Origin: Micromonosporaceae bacterium | GTDB lineage: Bacteria > Actinomycetota > Actinomycetes > Mycobacteriales > Micromonosporaceae | Direction of reading: 5' to 3' | Length of the DNA: 64,000 bases | NCBI GenBank assembly: GCA_020027875.1 | Contig: JAHRHA010000035.1 | Span: 1-64,000 of the forward strand | Shown: piece by piece, positions 9,687-18,961 of the stretch | Position numbering within the stretch: the stretch's first letter is position 1 | Layout: the number at the start of each line of letters is the position of its first letter | Notes under the pieces: generated by a model | Told to the model about the DNA's origin: nothing | The model's database searches: none | The model's input: only the letters and a program-made list of their open reading frames with translations | Program-made: the position numbers and the translations under genes

Positions 9687-9746
9687 TGGCCGAATCCGCT
9701 CTGGCCGAATCCGCTATAGCCGAATCCGCTATAGCCGAATCCACTC
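9687..9746. repeat. Four 15-bp tandem repeats between apt and rel
   Basis: Four units related to tggccgaatccgctc start at 9687, 9702, 9717 and 9732 and differ at a few positions. They lie immediately upstream of the rel start in the apt-rel gap, so they sit in the 5' untranslated or promoter region of rel. Confidence 0.9.
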
Positions 9747-9870
9747 TGGGCCGACGCGGCGCATCCTTGCGGCGGAAGGCCGGCCGAACACCCGCGCCCG
9801 GAACGCCCATCGTACCGGCTCAGTGGCGGATCGGCCCCCGCCGCGTGTCGGCGGGCATCAACCGACGGTT

Positions 9871-10419
9871 TCAGACCGTCAACAGAGCGTGTACGGGTCG
9901 GTCAGCGAGTCGGTGCCGGGCGCCCAGGAACTCCAACTCGAGCAGGACCGTGAAGCCCGCGAGGGTACCGCCGGCCCGCTCCACGAGCGACAGGGTGGCC
10001 TCTGCGGTGCCGCCGGTGGCGAGTACGTCGTCGATCACGAGCACGCGGTGACCCGCGACGAATGCGTCCGCCTGCACTTCGAGCGTCGCCGTGCCGTACT
10101 CCAGTGCGTACGAGGCGGAATGTGTTTGCCTCGGCAGTTTGCCCGCCTTGCGTACGGGCACCACGCCCACACCGGTCGAATACGCCACCGCCGCAGCAAG
10201 CAGGAACCCGCGGGCCTCGATTCCTGCGACAACGTCGAAGGCGCCCCCGTAGTGATCCACTACGGCGTCGGTAACCTCGCGGAACGCTGGACCATCGGCG
10301 AAGAGCGGGCTCAGATCCTTGAAGACGATCCCATCCTGGGGAAACCCGGGGACGTCGATCACATGCGTCGCGATCAGCTCAGCGATGTGTGGGCCGCTAT
10401 CGCCGCGGGCAGCCTCCAT
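9871..10419 (-). CDS. apt: Adenine phosphoribosyltransferase
   Basis: The enzyme makes AMP from adenine and PRPP (purine salvage). It has 182 residues with VPGFPQDGIVFKDLSPLF near the N-terminus, the flexible-loop region VPVRKAGKLP and the PRPP-binding motif VLVIDDVLATGGTA. The start is ATG 10419 with GAGAGAGG seven bases upstream. The order secF-apt-rel is standard in actinobacteria and links purine salvage to alarmone metabolism by position. Confidence 0.95.
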   Translation of the reverse strand: MEAARGDSGPHIAELIATHVIDVPGFPQDGIVFKDLSPLFADGPAFREVTDAVVDHYGGAFDVVAGIEARGFLLAAAVAYSTGVGVVPVRKAGKLPRQTHSASYALEYGTATLEVQADAFVAGHRVLVIDDVLATGGTAEATLSLVERAGGTLAGFTVLLELEFLGARHRLADRPVHALLTV

Positions 10420-10456
10420 GAACGCACACCTCTCTGTCTCAGCCGGCCAATGTCAC

Positions 10457-10496
10457 GGAAAGTGACCCCTCACGCTAGGCGGAAGGGCCACTTTCC
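10457..10496 (-). terminator. Imperfect hairpin between secF and apt
   Basis: The left arm GGAAAGTGACCCCT (10457-10470) pairs imperfectly with GGAAGGGCCACTTTCC (10481-10496) around a 10-base loop. It sits just after the secF stop. The same GGAAAGTGGCCC theme recurs at 38692-38749, so it may be a dispersed repeat acting as a terminator. Confidence 0.55.
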
Positions 10497-10524
10497 ACTA
10501 GCTGAGTGGATCTTGCGCGTTGGC

Positions 10525-11823
10525 TCAGCGTTTGCGGCCGCCGGACCGGGCGCCGCCCGGCTTGGAGCCGCCGCCCGGCTTGGACCCGGCGCCGGGGCGC
10601 TTGCGGGTCTGCGGGCGTGCGCCTGTCCGCGGTGCGGAGCCGGCCAGCGCGGAGTCGGCCTTCGCCCCATCGGTCGCGTCCGCCTTGGTCGCACCCGCCT
10701 TGGTCGCACCCGCCTTGGTCGCATCCGCCTTGGTCGCGGCCTGAGCCGATGCGCTCTGCCTCGGCGCGGCCTTGACCGACTTGCGCTCCGCGCTCGCACC
10801 GGCCGCTCGCCGGGCCAGCACCCGCTGCTTGTGCAGCTTGAACTTGGGCTCGGCCTCCTTGAGATCGACCAGCACCGGCGTGGCCAAGAAGATCGACGAG
10901 TAGACCGCGGCGAGCATACCGACGAAGAGCACGAGCCCGAGGTCCTTGAGCGTGCCCGCGCCGAGCAGGCCAGCGCCGATGAAGAGCAGGCCCCCGACGG
11001 GCAGCAGCGCCACGATCGCCGTGTTGATCGATCGCATCAGCGTCTGGTTGACGGCCAGATTCGCCGCCTCGCCATAGGTGCGGTTCGGGTTTCCGGTGAT
11101 GCCCCGCGTGTTCTCACGCACCTTGTCGAAGACAACGACCACGTCGTAGAGCGCGAAACCGAGGATCGTCAGGAACCCGATGATCGTCGACGGGGTGACC
11201 TCGAAGCCGACTAGGAGGTAGACCGCCGCGGTGAGCACCAGGTTCTGCAGCAGAGCCACCAGCGCCGCCGCCGCCATTTTCCATTCGCGGAAGACAAGCG
11301 ACAGGTAGATCACAACGAGCACAAGGAAGATCACGGTGCCTATCAGCGCCGTCCTCGTGATCGACGCGCCCCAGGCGCCGCTGACCGCGCTTTCGCTGAT
11401 CTGATCTGGGGAGATCTTGAATCTCTCGGCCAGGTCGGTCTTGATCTCGGCCGCCTTCGTCGACGCGACCGCGGGATCCTCGTCGAGCTCTGCCGTCTTG
11501 ATCAGGTAGTAGTCGGTGCCACCACCGACCTTCTGCGCGGACCCAACTTCGGCGCCCGACTCCGCGACGGCGGCGCGCACCTCGTCAAGGGTGCCGACAC
11601 TGGCCGGCACCGTGAAGGCGTTGCCGCCCTTGAACTCGATGCCGAGGTTGAATGGCCGCACCAGGATCGTCACGATGGCGACCAGCAGGATGACCCCCGC
11701 GACCGCGTACCAGATCTTGCGTTTGCCGACGACGTCGATGCCGGCGTCGCCGCGGTAGAGTCGGCTGGCGAGATCCTTCAGACCATGGCGCTTGGCTGGC
11801 TGAACGACGTTCTGCTCGGTCAT
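10525..11823 (-). CDS. secF: Protein translocase subunit SecF
   Basis: This is an RND-type membrane subunit that pairs with SecD to drive late steps of Sec export using the proton gradient. The 432-residue product shows TM1 near residues 37-55 (IWYAVAGVILLVAIVTILV), the SecF motif FNLGIEFKGG, and five more membrane segments after about residue 170, including TPSTIIGFLTILGFALYDVV. The last 90 residues are a basic, Ala/Lys/Thr-rich low-complexity tail built partly from a 15-bp DNA repeat. It starts immediately after the secD stop. Confidence 0.96.
   Translation of the reverse strand: MTEQNVVQPAKRHGLKDLASRLYRGDAGIDVVGKRKIWYAVAGVILLVAIVTILVRPFNLGIEFKGGNAFTVPASVGTLDEVRAAVAESGAEVGSAQKVGGGTDYYLIKTAELDEDPAVASTKAAEIKTDLAERFKISPDQISESAVSGAWGASITRTALIGTVIFLVLVVIYLSLVFREWKMAAAALVALLQNLVLTAAVYLLVGFEVTPSTIIGFLTILGFALYDVVVVFDKVRENTRGITGNPNRTYGEAANLAVNQTLMRSINTAIVALLPVGGLLFIGAGLLGAGTLKDLGLVLFVGMLAAVYSSIFLATPVLVDLKEAEPKFKLHKQRVLARRAAGASAERKSVKAAPRQSASAQAATKADATKAGATKAGATKADATDGAKADSALAGSAPRTGARPQTRKRPGAGSKPGGGSKPGGARSGGRKR
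10672..10731. repeat. Four 15-bp tandem repeats in the secF tail
   Basis: Units of the type ggtcgcacccgcctt at 10672, 10687, 10702 and 10717 encode the pentapeptides TKADA/TKAGA on the minus strand. The array lies inside the cytoplasmic C-terminal tail of SecF, so copy number can change without breaking the frame. Confidence 0.88.
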
Positions 11824-11824
11824 G

Positions 11825-13675
11825 TCACGCCTCCTTCGCGCGGGTGGTGCCGGATGCCGGGGCGTCCTCGCGCGCGTGCTGGAGCACGCGGCCGAGTCCG
11901 CTGACCCGCGGAGAGAGGAATGCCGGTGTTCGCGCCAGCATCGTCATCATCGGATGCCGGAACAGGAACACGATCAACAAGTCCAGCGAGGTCGCCAGAC
12001 CCAGCGCGAACGCGAAGCCCTTCACGGAACCCACTCCGACGATGTAGAGGACCACGGCGGCAAGGATCGTCACCGCGTTCGCGGTAATGATCGTCCGCCG
12101 GGCGCGGACCCAGGCCCTCGGCACCGCACTTCGAGGGCTTCGGCCTTCGCGAATCTCGTCTTTGAGGCGTTCGAAGTAGATGACGAACGAGTCCGCCGCG
12201 ACACCGAGGGACACGATGAAGCCCGCGATGCTGGCGAGTGTCAGCGTCAAGCCCATCTGGCGGCCGAGGAAGACGAGCATGCCGAACGTCAGCAGGGCGG
12301 ACAACAGCAGGCTCAGGGTGATCACCGAACCGAGCAGGCGGTAGTAGAAGAACGCGTACACGATGACCAGCAGCATGCCGATTCCGGCCGCCAGCAGACC
12401 CGCCTGCAGGTAGTCCGTGCCCAGGGTGGCCGAGATCGTCTGAAGCTCGCCCGGATCGAAGGTGATCGGCAGGGCGCCGAACTTGAGCTGGTTGGCCAGC
12501 AGGGTCGCGCTGGTCTTGTTGAAGCCGCCGGTGATCTCCGAGTCAGTGCTGAGCACCGCCTGGATCGCAGGAGCCGACACCACCGTGTTGTCGAGCACCA
12601 CCGCCACCTGGCAGACCTGGCCGCCGCCGGTCTTGGCGGGCTGGGTGACCTGGCACGCCTGGCCCTCGTTGTTGAACGCCTCACGGGTCAGCGCGGTCCA
12701 CTTCTTCGCGCCTTCGCTGTTGAAGGTGAGGTCGACCTTCCAGGACGAGCCGGCCGTTGTGTCGATGTTGGCGGCCGCGCTCGCCAGGTCGGTGCCGACG
12801 ACCTTGGCCTTGTCGAGGAAGAGCTTGGTGTTGCTGCCGTCCTCACACGCCACCGCGAACTCGTTCACGTTCTCCACCGAGCCCGCCGGACGATCGTTGA
12901 GCATCGCGCAAGTGACCTGCGGAACGGCCAATTGCATCTCCACCGGCAGCACCGCGACCTCGGCCGGGGTGAGCTTGCGGAACGGCTCCAGCGCCGCCAT
13001 CATCGCCGGGTCGGACGCGACCTGCGCGGGGTCTTGAATTTGCTGGGCGACCGCGGCCGCGCTGCCGAGCTTCTTGAGCACCGCCGCCTGCTCGGGCCTC
13101 GGCGTGGGCGCGGGACTCGGACTGGCGGACGCCGAGCCACTCGGCGCAGCGGCCGGAGCGGCCGTCGCCGACGGTTTGGGGCTGGCAGTGGCGGACGGAC
13201 TAGGCGAGGCCGAGCCGCTCGGGTTGGGGCTCGCGGATGCCGAGGGGGTCGGGTTCGCGGCGGCGGCGGCCGGCACGTCCTGCGCCGCGACCAGCACCTT
13301 GCGGAAGCGCAACTGCGCCGCGGTGCCGACCTTACGGATCGTGTCGTTGTTCTGGCCGGGAACCGAGATCACGATGTGGCTGTTGCCCTCGGTCACCACC
13401 TCCGCCTCCGCGACGCCGGACGCGTTGACGCGCTTCTCGATGATCTCGCGGGCCTGTTCCAGCGAGTCCGCGTTCGGCGGGGCGCCGTCGAGCGTCTTCG
13501 CGACGAGCGTCAGCGTCGTGCCGCCGACCAGGTCCAGGCCGAGCTTGGGCTTGAGCCGCTCCTTGAACGACCCGCTGCCGAAGCCGAGGACCACGCCGAA
13601 GAGAACGACGAAGATCGCGGCCAGCGTGAAGAGATACCGCGACGGGCGCATCTGGCCCTGAGGAGGTGGTGCCAC
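11825..13675 (-). CDS. secD: Protein translocase subunit SecD
   Basis: The 616-residue partner of SecF has TM1 at about residues 13-32, the SecD motif LGLDLVGGTTLTL at about 43-55, a large extracytoplasmic P1 domain and a C-terminal block of five membrane segments (FIVSLGVAADSFVIYFERL marks the conserved region). An Ala/Ser/Pro-rich insertion of about 60 residues (around 140-200) interrupts the P1 domain, which is common but variable in actinobacterial SecD. The start is GTG 13675; the ATG eight codons in is an alternative. It belongs to the yajC-secD-secF operon. Confidence 0.95.
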   Translation of the reverse strand: MAPPPQGQMRPSRYLFTLAAIFVVLFGVVLGFGSGSFKERLKPKLGLDLVGGTTLTLVAKTLDGAPPNADSLEQAREIIEKRVNASGVAEAEVVTEGNSHIVISVPGQNNDTIRKVGTAAQLRFRKVLVAAQDVPAAAAANPTPSASASPNPSGSASPSPSATASPKPSATAAPAAAPSGSASASPSPAPTPRPEQAAVLKKLGSAAAVAQQIQDPAQVASDPAMMAALEPFRKLTPAEVAVLPVEMQLAVPQVTCAMLNDRPAGSVENVNEFAVACEDGSNTKLFLDKAKVVGTDLASAAANIDTTAGSSWKVDLTFNSEGAKKWTALTREAFNNEGQACQVTQPAKTGGGQVCQVAVVLDNTVVSAPAIQAVLSTDSEITGGFNKTSATLLANQLKFGALPITFDPGELQTISATLGTDYLQAGLLAAGIGMLLVIVYAFFYYRLLGSVITLSLLLSALLTFGMLVFLGRQMGLTLTLASIAGFIVSLGVAADSFVIYFERLKDEIREGRSPRSAVPRAWVRARRTIITANAVTILAAVVLYIVGVGSVKGFAFALGLATSLDLLIVFLFRHPMMTMLARTPAFLSPRVSGLGRVLQHAREDAPASGTTRAKEA

Positions 13676-13790
13676 GGTGGTCGGTTCTCCCTGAAGCTCT
13701 CGGGACGGCTAGCAAGCGTCGCCGTCATGTCTTGGGTCTAACGTCGCGCCGGTGCGTCATCGGCACCGGCGCCGGGGGAGGCTGTGGTCG

Positions 13791-14141
13791 TCATTCCTGT
13801 TCGATGGTCTTGGCCGCGTCGGAGTCGCCGGCGTCGTCGTCGGGTTCCGTCGCCTGCCTGCTGGTGACGCGGGCGATGGCACCGCGGGCGTAGCGCATGT
13901 TGACGCCGGGTGCCGGTTCGAGCGTGACTGACTCGTCATCAGCGGCGATGACCGTCGCGAAGAGGCCACCCACGGTCTGCACCTCGTCGCCCGGGGCCAG
14001 CCGTGACTGCATCTCCGCAGCCTCACGGCGGCGCCTGGACTGCGGGCGAATCATGAGGAAGTATATGGCCGCCACGAGCAGGATAATCGGCAGGAATGTG
14101 AGCAGGCCGCTTCCGGAGCCTGAGTCGGTTGCTAGTAGCAC
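13791..14141 (-). CDS. yajC: Preprotein translocase subunit YajC
   Basis: The 116-residue protein has one membrane segment at about residues 13-30 (LLTFLPIILLVAAIYFLMI), then the YajC signature RPQSRRRREAAEM and a small beta domain (LAPGDEVQTVGGLFATV). It associates with SecDF. The start is GTG 14141. It lies 115 bp upstream of secD and 203 bp downstream of ruvB, the usual actinobacterial order. Confidence 0.94.
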   Translation of the reverse strand: MLLATDSGSGSGLLTFLPIILLVAAIYFLMIRPQSRRRREAAEMQSRLAPGDEVQTVGGLFATVIAADDESVTLEPAPGVNMRYARGAIARVTSRQATEPDDDAGDSDAAKTIEQE

Positions 14142-14344
14142 GTGTTTGCCTTCCTTATGGCACGCCGCCTGCGTGAGCGCCGGTCAACAACGGGTCAACC
14201 GGTTCGACGCACAGCAACGGGACAGGTGGGTGTCTATCCAGACCGCCGGGAGTCTAGTAGGTGCCGCCAGCGCTAAACCCGCCGCCTGGCTCCGCTCGCA
14301 AGCTCGCGCAAGTGAGGCAGATCACGCTCGGATCGCGGGTCTGG

Positions 14345-15466
14345 TCACGGGTCCTGGGTGAACAGGTCCGGAACCGGCGTGGCACCGTTACCCATAGTAT
14401 CCGGTCGACCGGCTGGGCCCTGACCTAGGAGGTTGGTGAGCGCCAGCCGGTCGGGCGGCGTGAGCCCGAGATGCCGCCACGCACCCGCGGTCGCCACTCG
14501 ACCACGCGGGGTACGGGCGAGCAGGCCGGCCCGGACGAGAAATGGCTCACATACCTCCTCGACCGTGTCCGGCTGCTCCCCCACCGCGACGGCCAGCGTG
14601 GACAGGCCCACCGGACCGCCGCCAAAGGAGCGGACCAGCGCGGTCAGTACGGCCCGGTCGAGCCGGTCCAGCCCAAGATCGTCGACGTCGTAGACGCGCA
14701 GCGCGGCCTGGGCGTTCACGGTGTTGACGATGCCGTCGGCGCGTACCTCGGCGAAGTCGCGCACGCGCCGCAACAGGCGGTTGGCGATCCGGGGGGTACC
14801 CCGCGAGCGGCCGGCGATCTCGGTCGCTCCGTCATCGGTGAGCGCCACGCCGAGGATGCGAGCGGAACGGTGCAGCAGGACGTCGAGTTCGGATGGCTCA
14901 TAGAAGTCAAGATGGCCGACGAACCCGAACCGGTCCCGCATCGGCCCGGTGAGCAGCCCCGACCGGGTCGTCGCACCGACCAGGGTGAATGGCTCCACGT
15001 CCAGCGGGATCGCGGTGGCGCCCGGTCCCTTACCGACCACGACGTCGACCCGGAAGTCCTCCATCGCGCTGTAGAGCAGCTCCTCGGCCGGACGGGCGAT
15101 GCGGTGGATCTCGTCGATGAACAGCACGTCGCCAGTCGAGAGGCTGGTCAGCACGGCGGCGAGGTCGCCCGAGCGCTCGATCGCGGGTCCACTCGTGATG
15201 CGCAGCCCCGCGCCCAGCTCGGCCGCGACGATCATCGCCAAGGTGGTCTTGCCCAGGCCGGGTGCCCCGGAGAGCAGAATGTGCTCCGGCGGAGCACCCC
15301 TGCGCATAGCGCCCTGGAGCAGTAGGTCGAGCTGCTCGCGCACGCGGTGCTGGGCGATGAACTCCGATAGTCTGCGCGGTCGAAGGGTCGCCTCCGCCTC
15401 TCGCTCCGCCTCGATGGCGTACGCCGAGACCAGCTCGGCGCCCTCGTCCTCACTCACCGCGCCCAC
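14345..15466 (-). CDS. ruvB: Holliday junction branch-migration helicase RuvB
   Basis: The 373-residue AAA+ ATPase drives branch migration of Holliday junctions on RuvA. Visible motifs are Walker [16 protein letters not shown], Walker [12 protein letters not shown], sensor 1 [19 protein letters not shown] with the arginine finger, and the C-terminal winged helix ([15 protein letters not shown]). It is the last gene of the ruvCAB cluster. A 56-bp tandem duplication separates it from ruvA. Confidence 0.97.
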   Translation of the reverse strand: MGAVSEDEGAELVSAYAIEAEREAEATLRPRRLSEFIAQHRVREQLDLLLQGAMRRGAPPEHILLSGAPGLGKTTLAMIVAAELGAGLRITSGPAIERSGDLAAVLTSLSTGDVLFIDEIHRIARPAEELLYSAMEDFRVDVVVGKGPGATAIPLDVEPFTLVGATTRSGLLTGPMRDRFGFVGHLDFYEPSELDVLLHRSARILGVALTDDGATEIAGRSRGTPRIANRLLRRVRDFAEVRADGIVNTVNAQAALRVYDVDDLGLDRLDRAVLTALVRSFGGGPVGLSTLAVAVGEQPDTVEEVCEPFLVRAGLLARTPRGRVATAGAWRHLGLTPPDRLALTNLLGQGPAGRPDTMGNGATPVPDLFTQDP

Positions 15467-15484
15467 GTTATTTCCATCTCGTTC

Positions 15485-15587
15485 GTTCGCGACTGCGGGG
15501 CTCGCTTCGCTCGCTCCTCGCGCTCACCTTGTTTCCATTCGTTCGCGACTGCGGGGCTCGCTTCGCTCGCTCCTCGCGCTCACCTTG
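15485..15587. repeat. Two identical 47-bp direct repeats between ruvB and ruvA
   Basis: Identical 47-bp copies at 15485-15531 and 15541-15587 begin GTTCGCGACTGCGGGGCTCG and continue with a run based on CGCTTCGCTCGCTC. The second copy contains the ruvA stop codon (15580-15582). The sequence type is familiar as a dispersed Micromonospora/Salinispora intergenic repeat; that recollection is unverified here. Confidence 0.92.
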
Positions 15588-16194
15588 CCCGTCCCAGCGC
15601 CTGAATCGCCCGCTTGAGCAGCACCGGCACGGCCGGCGCGGGTTCGCCGTTCAGCTCGGCGAAGACCAGCCCGACCGCCTGGTCGGCCTGGCTCGGCGCC
15701 CAGCCGAGGCCTACCAGCGCCTGGCGGACCTGGTCCTGCCATGAGACGCCACCGACCGGCAGGGACAACGACGCCGCGCCGGAGTGGCCCCCGATCGACC
15801 CGATCCGGTCGCGCAACTCGAGTACGAGGCGTTCAGCTCCCTTCTTGCCGATGCCGGGCACGCGTGTCAGCGTCGCGATATCGCCGGTCGCGATCGCCTT
15901 GCGCACAACGTCGGGAGCGTGGACGGCGAGGACCGCCTGAGCCAACCTCGGCCCCACCCCGCTCGCCGTCTGCAGCAGCTCGAACAGCCCGCGCGCGTCG
16001 TCGTCGGCGAAGCCGTAGAGCGTGAGCGAGTCCTCCCGTACGACGAGGCTCGTGGCCAGCCGCGCCTCGTCGCCGACACGAAGGGTCGCGAGCGTCGATG
16101 GCGTGCACACCACCGAAAGCCCAACCCCGCCCACCTCGAGGACGGCACCGTCCGGAGACACCGCTGCCACCCGGCCCCGCACGCTGGCGATCAT
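15580..16194 (-). CDS. ruvA: Holliday junction branch-migration protein RuvA
   Basis: The 204-residue protein binds the four-way junction and loads RuvB. It starts [12 protein letters not shown] (OB-fold), has the helix-hairpin-helix segments at about 70-130 ([38 protein letters not shown]), and a C-terminal RuvB-binding helical domain. Its start overlaps the ruvC stop by 4 bases. The stop codon lies in a dispersed direct repeat. Confidence 0.96.
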   Translation of the reverse strand: MIASVRGRVAAVSPDGAVLEVGGVGLSVVCTPSTLATLRVGDEARLATSLVVREDSLTLYGFADDDARGLFELLQTASGVGPRLAQAVLAVHAPDVVRKAIATGDIATLTRVPGIGKKGAERLVLELRDRIGSIGGHSGAASLSLPVGGVSWQDQVRQALVGLGWAPSQADQAVGLVFAELNGEPAPAVPVLLKRAIQALGRAR

Positions 16195-16721
16195 CGGGCC
16201 CCTCCCCTAACCTGCGCAGCGACCTTGGCCGCCATGATCTTCGCCTGGGCGCCGCCGCGCCACACGTGACATATCGCCAGCGCGAGCGCGTCGGCCGCGT
16301 CGGATGGCCTGGGCTGCGCGGTCAGGCGGAGCAGACGCATCACCATGGTGGTCACCTGAGCCTTGTCGGCCTGGCCCGACCCGGTCACGGCCGCCTTGAC
16401 CTCACTCGGCGTGTAGGTCTGCACCGGCAAGCCGGCCCGTGCAGCGGCGAGCACCGCGACCGCCCCGGCCTGAGCGGTGCCCATGACCGTACGCACATTG
16501 TGCTGGCTGAATACCCGCTCGACCGCCACGGCATCGGGCCCATGAGCCGCGACCAGGGCCGTCAGGGCGGTGTCCAGCGCGAGCAGCCGCGTACCAAGGT
16601 CGTCCTGGGGGTTGGTGAGCACGACCTCGACTGCGACCAGCCGACATGTTCGGCCTGGCTCGCCCTCGACGACGCCGACCCCGCACCGGGTCAGCCCCGG
16701 GTCCACGCCGAGCACCCGCAC
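16191..16721 (-). CDS. ruvC: Crossover junction endodeoxyribonuclease RuvC
   Basis: RuvC cuts Holliday junctions. The start is GTG 16721, supported by GGAGGGGGAGG directly upstream; the frame is open further but that part is not protein-like. The 176-residue product shows the first catalytic Asp in [12 protein letters not shown], Glu in [10 protein letters not shown] and the C-terminal acidic pair in [12 protein letters not shown]. It overlaps ruvA. In most actinobacteria yebC follows upstream; here about 10 kb of other DNA intervenes. Confidence 0.96.
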   Translation of the reverse strand: MRVLGVDPGLTRCGVGVVEGEPGRTCRLVAVEVVLTNPQDDLGTRLLALDTALTALVAAHGPDAVAVERVFSQHNVRTVMGTAQAGAVAVLAAARAGLPVQTYTPSEVKAAVTGSGQADKAQVTTMVMRLLRLTAQPRPSDAADALALAICHVWRGGAQAKIMAAKVAAQVRGGAR

Positions 16722-16824
16722 TCGCCCTCCCCCTCCGCCGCGAACAGACGTTCGACGAACGCTATCGTGGCGAAGCCAACCCGCGCACGCCGACACGCCC
16801 GACGATCTCGCCCAAGATCCCGCC

Positions 16825-16903
16825 CAAGATTCCGTCGATCATGACCTGGAGGTCATGATCGACGCGTTTTGGCGCCGGCCAGGTCATGATCACGGGGATC
16901 TTG
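16825..16903 (-). repeat. Palindromic intergenic repeat, copy B
   Basis: The core palindrome is at 16834-16863 (14-bp arms, GG centre). The whole element is bounded by CAAGAT at 16825 and ATCTTG at 16898-16903. It lies between the divergent starts of ruvC and the cupin gene, so here it cannot be only a terminator. It marks the left end of the 10-kb accessory segment. Confidence 0.9.
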
Positions 16904-16921
16904 AGGTGCTAGCCTCGCCGC

Positions 16922-17251
16922 ATGCCAGTCATCGTTGGGGCGGGCCGCTTCACAACACCGGTTGCGCCCGAGTCGACGCACTTCGACGAGCACCTGGCCA
17001 GCGCGGACCTCTCGATCGGTACCTACTCGATCCCCGCCGGCGGGGTGGACGATCAGACGCCGCACACCGAGGACGAGATCTACGTCGTCACCGCCGGTCA
17101 CGCCACGTTCGTCGACGCGGCGGGCAGCGCGCCCATTGCCCCCGGCGACACGATCTTTGTCGCGGCTCGCGCGGAGCATCGGTTCGTAGATATCACCGAG
17201 GACCTCGTGCTTGTGGTGGTCTTCGCTCCGCCGTACGGCACTCGCACCTGA
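16922..17251 (+). CDS. Small single-domain cupin protein
   Basis: The 109-residue protein shows both cupin motifs: PHTEDEIYVVTAGHATF (metal ligands His and Glu) and PGDTIFVAARAEHRF (His). It could bind a metal and act as an isomerase, dioxygenase or ligand sensor; the substrate cannot be read from sequence. It is the first gene of the accessory segment. The start is ATG 16922 with no good RBS, so it may be leaderless. Confidence 0.82.
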   Translation: MPVIVGAGRFTTPVAPESTHFDEHLASADLSIGTYSIPAGGVDDQTPHTEDEIYVVTAGHATFVDAAGSAPIAPGDTIFVAARAEHRFVDITEDLVLVVVFAPPYGTRT

Positions 17252-17342
17252 CGCTGGGTGCGGCCGAGCACATGCAATCCGCTCAACTTGTGTGGTCCAG
17301 CGCCATGGGCCGGCGTGAGTGAGGCTCGTAACTTCTCACGCC

Positions 17343-18148
17343 ATGACGGCTGAACCATCGGCGATCGAGCCACCGGGGCTCTGGCCCTACGCGGTGCGGC
17401 TCGACCTGTCGAGCCGCACCGCGGTGGTCACAGGCGCGGGCAGCGGCATCGGCATCGGCATCGGCCGAGCGTGCGCCCGCCGGCTCGCCGCCGCTGGCGC
17501 GAAGGTGGTGGTCGTCGATCGCGATGGGGAGGCGGCGCGGGTGGCCGAGGAGACCGCCGGGATCGCCGTCACCGCTGACCTCGCCGACTCCGACGCGGTG
17601 GAGAGCCTCGACTGCGACGCGGATGTCGTCGTGAACAGCGCGGGCATTCAACATGTGCCCGCGATCGAGGATTTCCCCCGGAGCGTTTCGAGCACATCCA
17701 GCGTGTGATGCTCGACGCGCCGTTCCGGCTGATCCGACGGGCGGTACCGCATATGTACACGCGAGGGTGGGGCCGCGTCGTCAACATCTCTTCGGTTCAT
17801 GGGCTGCGGGCGTCCGCCTTTATGGCCGCGTATGGCCGCCAAACACGGCCTCGAGGGCTTGACCAAGGTCGTGGCGCTGGAGGCGGCCGCGCACGGGGTC
17901 ACGGCCGACTGCGTGAACCCGGCCTACGTACGCACCCAGCTGGTCGAGGGGCAACTCGCCGTGTAGGCGGCGACCCACAGCACCTCGGAGACCGAGGTCC
18001 TCGAGAAGATCATGCTGGCCCGATCGGCGATCAAGCGGCTGATAGAGCCCGAGAGGTGGCGGAGCTCATCGCCTACCTCTGCTCGCCCGCCGCGGCGTTC
18101 ATCACGGGTTCGTCGATCACGATTGATGGTGGCTGGACGGCACAGTGA
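17343..18148 (+). pseudogene. Decayed short-chain dehydrogenase, 3-hydroxybutyrate dehydrogenase-like
   Basis: The pieces of an SDR lie in order but in different frames: VVTGAGSGIGIGIGRACARR (cofactor motif), NSAGIQHV, VVNISSVHGLRAS, the catalytic-loop region AAKHGLEGLTKVV and the C-terminus SSITIDGGWTAQ. Lesions seen: a missing base in the C run near 17683 (DFPPERFEH broken), a deletion near 17835 that removes the YxxxK spacing, an in-frame TAG at 17964-17966 where CAG is expected, and a one-base loss near 18051 in GAGGAGGTG. Family resemblance is to D-beta-hydroxybutyrate dehydrogenase (VEGQLA and VLEKIML region). It cannot make an intact enzyme. Confidence 0.88.
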
Positions 18149-18198
18149 CCACGCCGACGGCGGCAGCGCGGGCAAAATGGCTCGCGTGAGACCGCCCG

Positions 18199-18275
18199 AG
18201 ATCCCGTCGATCATGAGCTGGCCGTCCCGAAAAGGCGTCGATCATGACCTCCAGGTCATGATCGACGGGATCTTG
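18199..18275 (+). repeat. Palindromic intergenic repeat, copy C
   Basis: The core palindrome is at 18237-18266 with a CC centre. The left half contains CGTCGATCATGAGCTGG and the right edge GGATCTTG. It overlaps the 3' end of the TetR gene: the last residues PRSRRS and the stop of that gene are encoded inside the repeat. Confidence 0.9.
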
Positions 18276-18957
18276 GCGCGGCGATTGCGGGCCAGACGGC
18301 TTCGACGAGGCGCTCGGGCAACGTGTCGCGGTCCAGATGCGGGTTCCAGTTCAGCACCGACTGCGCCAGCATCGGCCCGACCAGCATCGCCATGACCACC
18401 TCGAGGTCGAGGTCGGCGCGAAGCTCGCCGATGGCGATCCCGCGCCGGAGCACGCTACGCATGAGCTCCCGCCGGGGCTCGATAATCTTCTGGTAGCCCT
18501 GGTGCAGGGTGGGACTCCGCCTCAGTTCGGAGATGAGACACGGAAGAACGCTGGATGCTCGAACCATGGCGCTGCGCCCCACCGGATGCAGCAGGGAAAC
18601 GAGATCATCCCGGACGGACACACCCGCGATCTCCGGCAGTGGGCCCTTGAGCGAGGCGACCGCGTCCACGAGAAGCGCGTCCTTGTTGGCCCAGCGGCGG
18701 TAGATCGTGGCCTTGCCAACGCCGGCCTTCGCCGCCACTGCCTCGATCGACAGCGCCTCCGCCGTCGTCCCCTCGGTGAGCAGGGCGACGACGGCTTCGA
18801 TGATGGCCTCGTCCACGCGGGCGCTGCGCGGCCGACCCGGCCCCTTGCGGTCGGTGTCGGCGGGCGCGGCCATCGTCGTGGTCGCGGCCGGTGCGGTGGA
18901 CGTCCCGGTCGTGGGCACAGCGCCCGTCGTGGTCGTGGGCATGCTGGACATTGTCAT
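18256..18957 (-). CDS. TetR-family transcriptional repressor
   Basis: The 233-residue protein has a Thr/Ala-rich N-terminal tail (about 35 residues), then [15 protein letters not shown] and the TetR HTH ([21 protein letters not shown]) at about 68-90. It starts 4 bases after the MFS exporter stop and must be co-transcribed with it, the usual arrangement for a repressor of a drug exporter. Its likely operator is the ACGGAAC-C-GTTCCGT palindrome at 20670-20684. The C-terminal residues and stop codon come from palindromic repeat copy C, which suggests the original end was replaced. Confidence 0.9.
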   Translation of the reverse strand: MTMSSMPTTTTGAVPTTGTSTAPAATTTMAAPADTDRKGPGRPRSARVDEAIIEAVVALLTEGTTAEALSIEAVAAKAGVGKATIYRRWANKDALLVDAVASLKGPLPEIAGVSVRDDLVSLLHPVGRSAMVRASSVLPCLISELRRSPTLHQGYQKIIEPRRELMRSVLRRGIAIGELRADLDLEVVMAMLVGPMLAQSVLNWNPHLDRDTLPERLVEAVWPAIAAPRSRRS

Positions 18958-18961
18958 ACGC

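Noticed and set aside
8204-10051. Long plus-strand open frame opposite rel
   Set aside because: It is a high-GC antisense frame; rel on the other strand has all catalytic motifs, and the plus-strand translation is Arg/His-rich with no domain.
11822-13741. 639-codon plus-strand open frame opposite secD
   Set aside because: Antisense shadow of secD, with no recognisable protein features.
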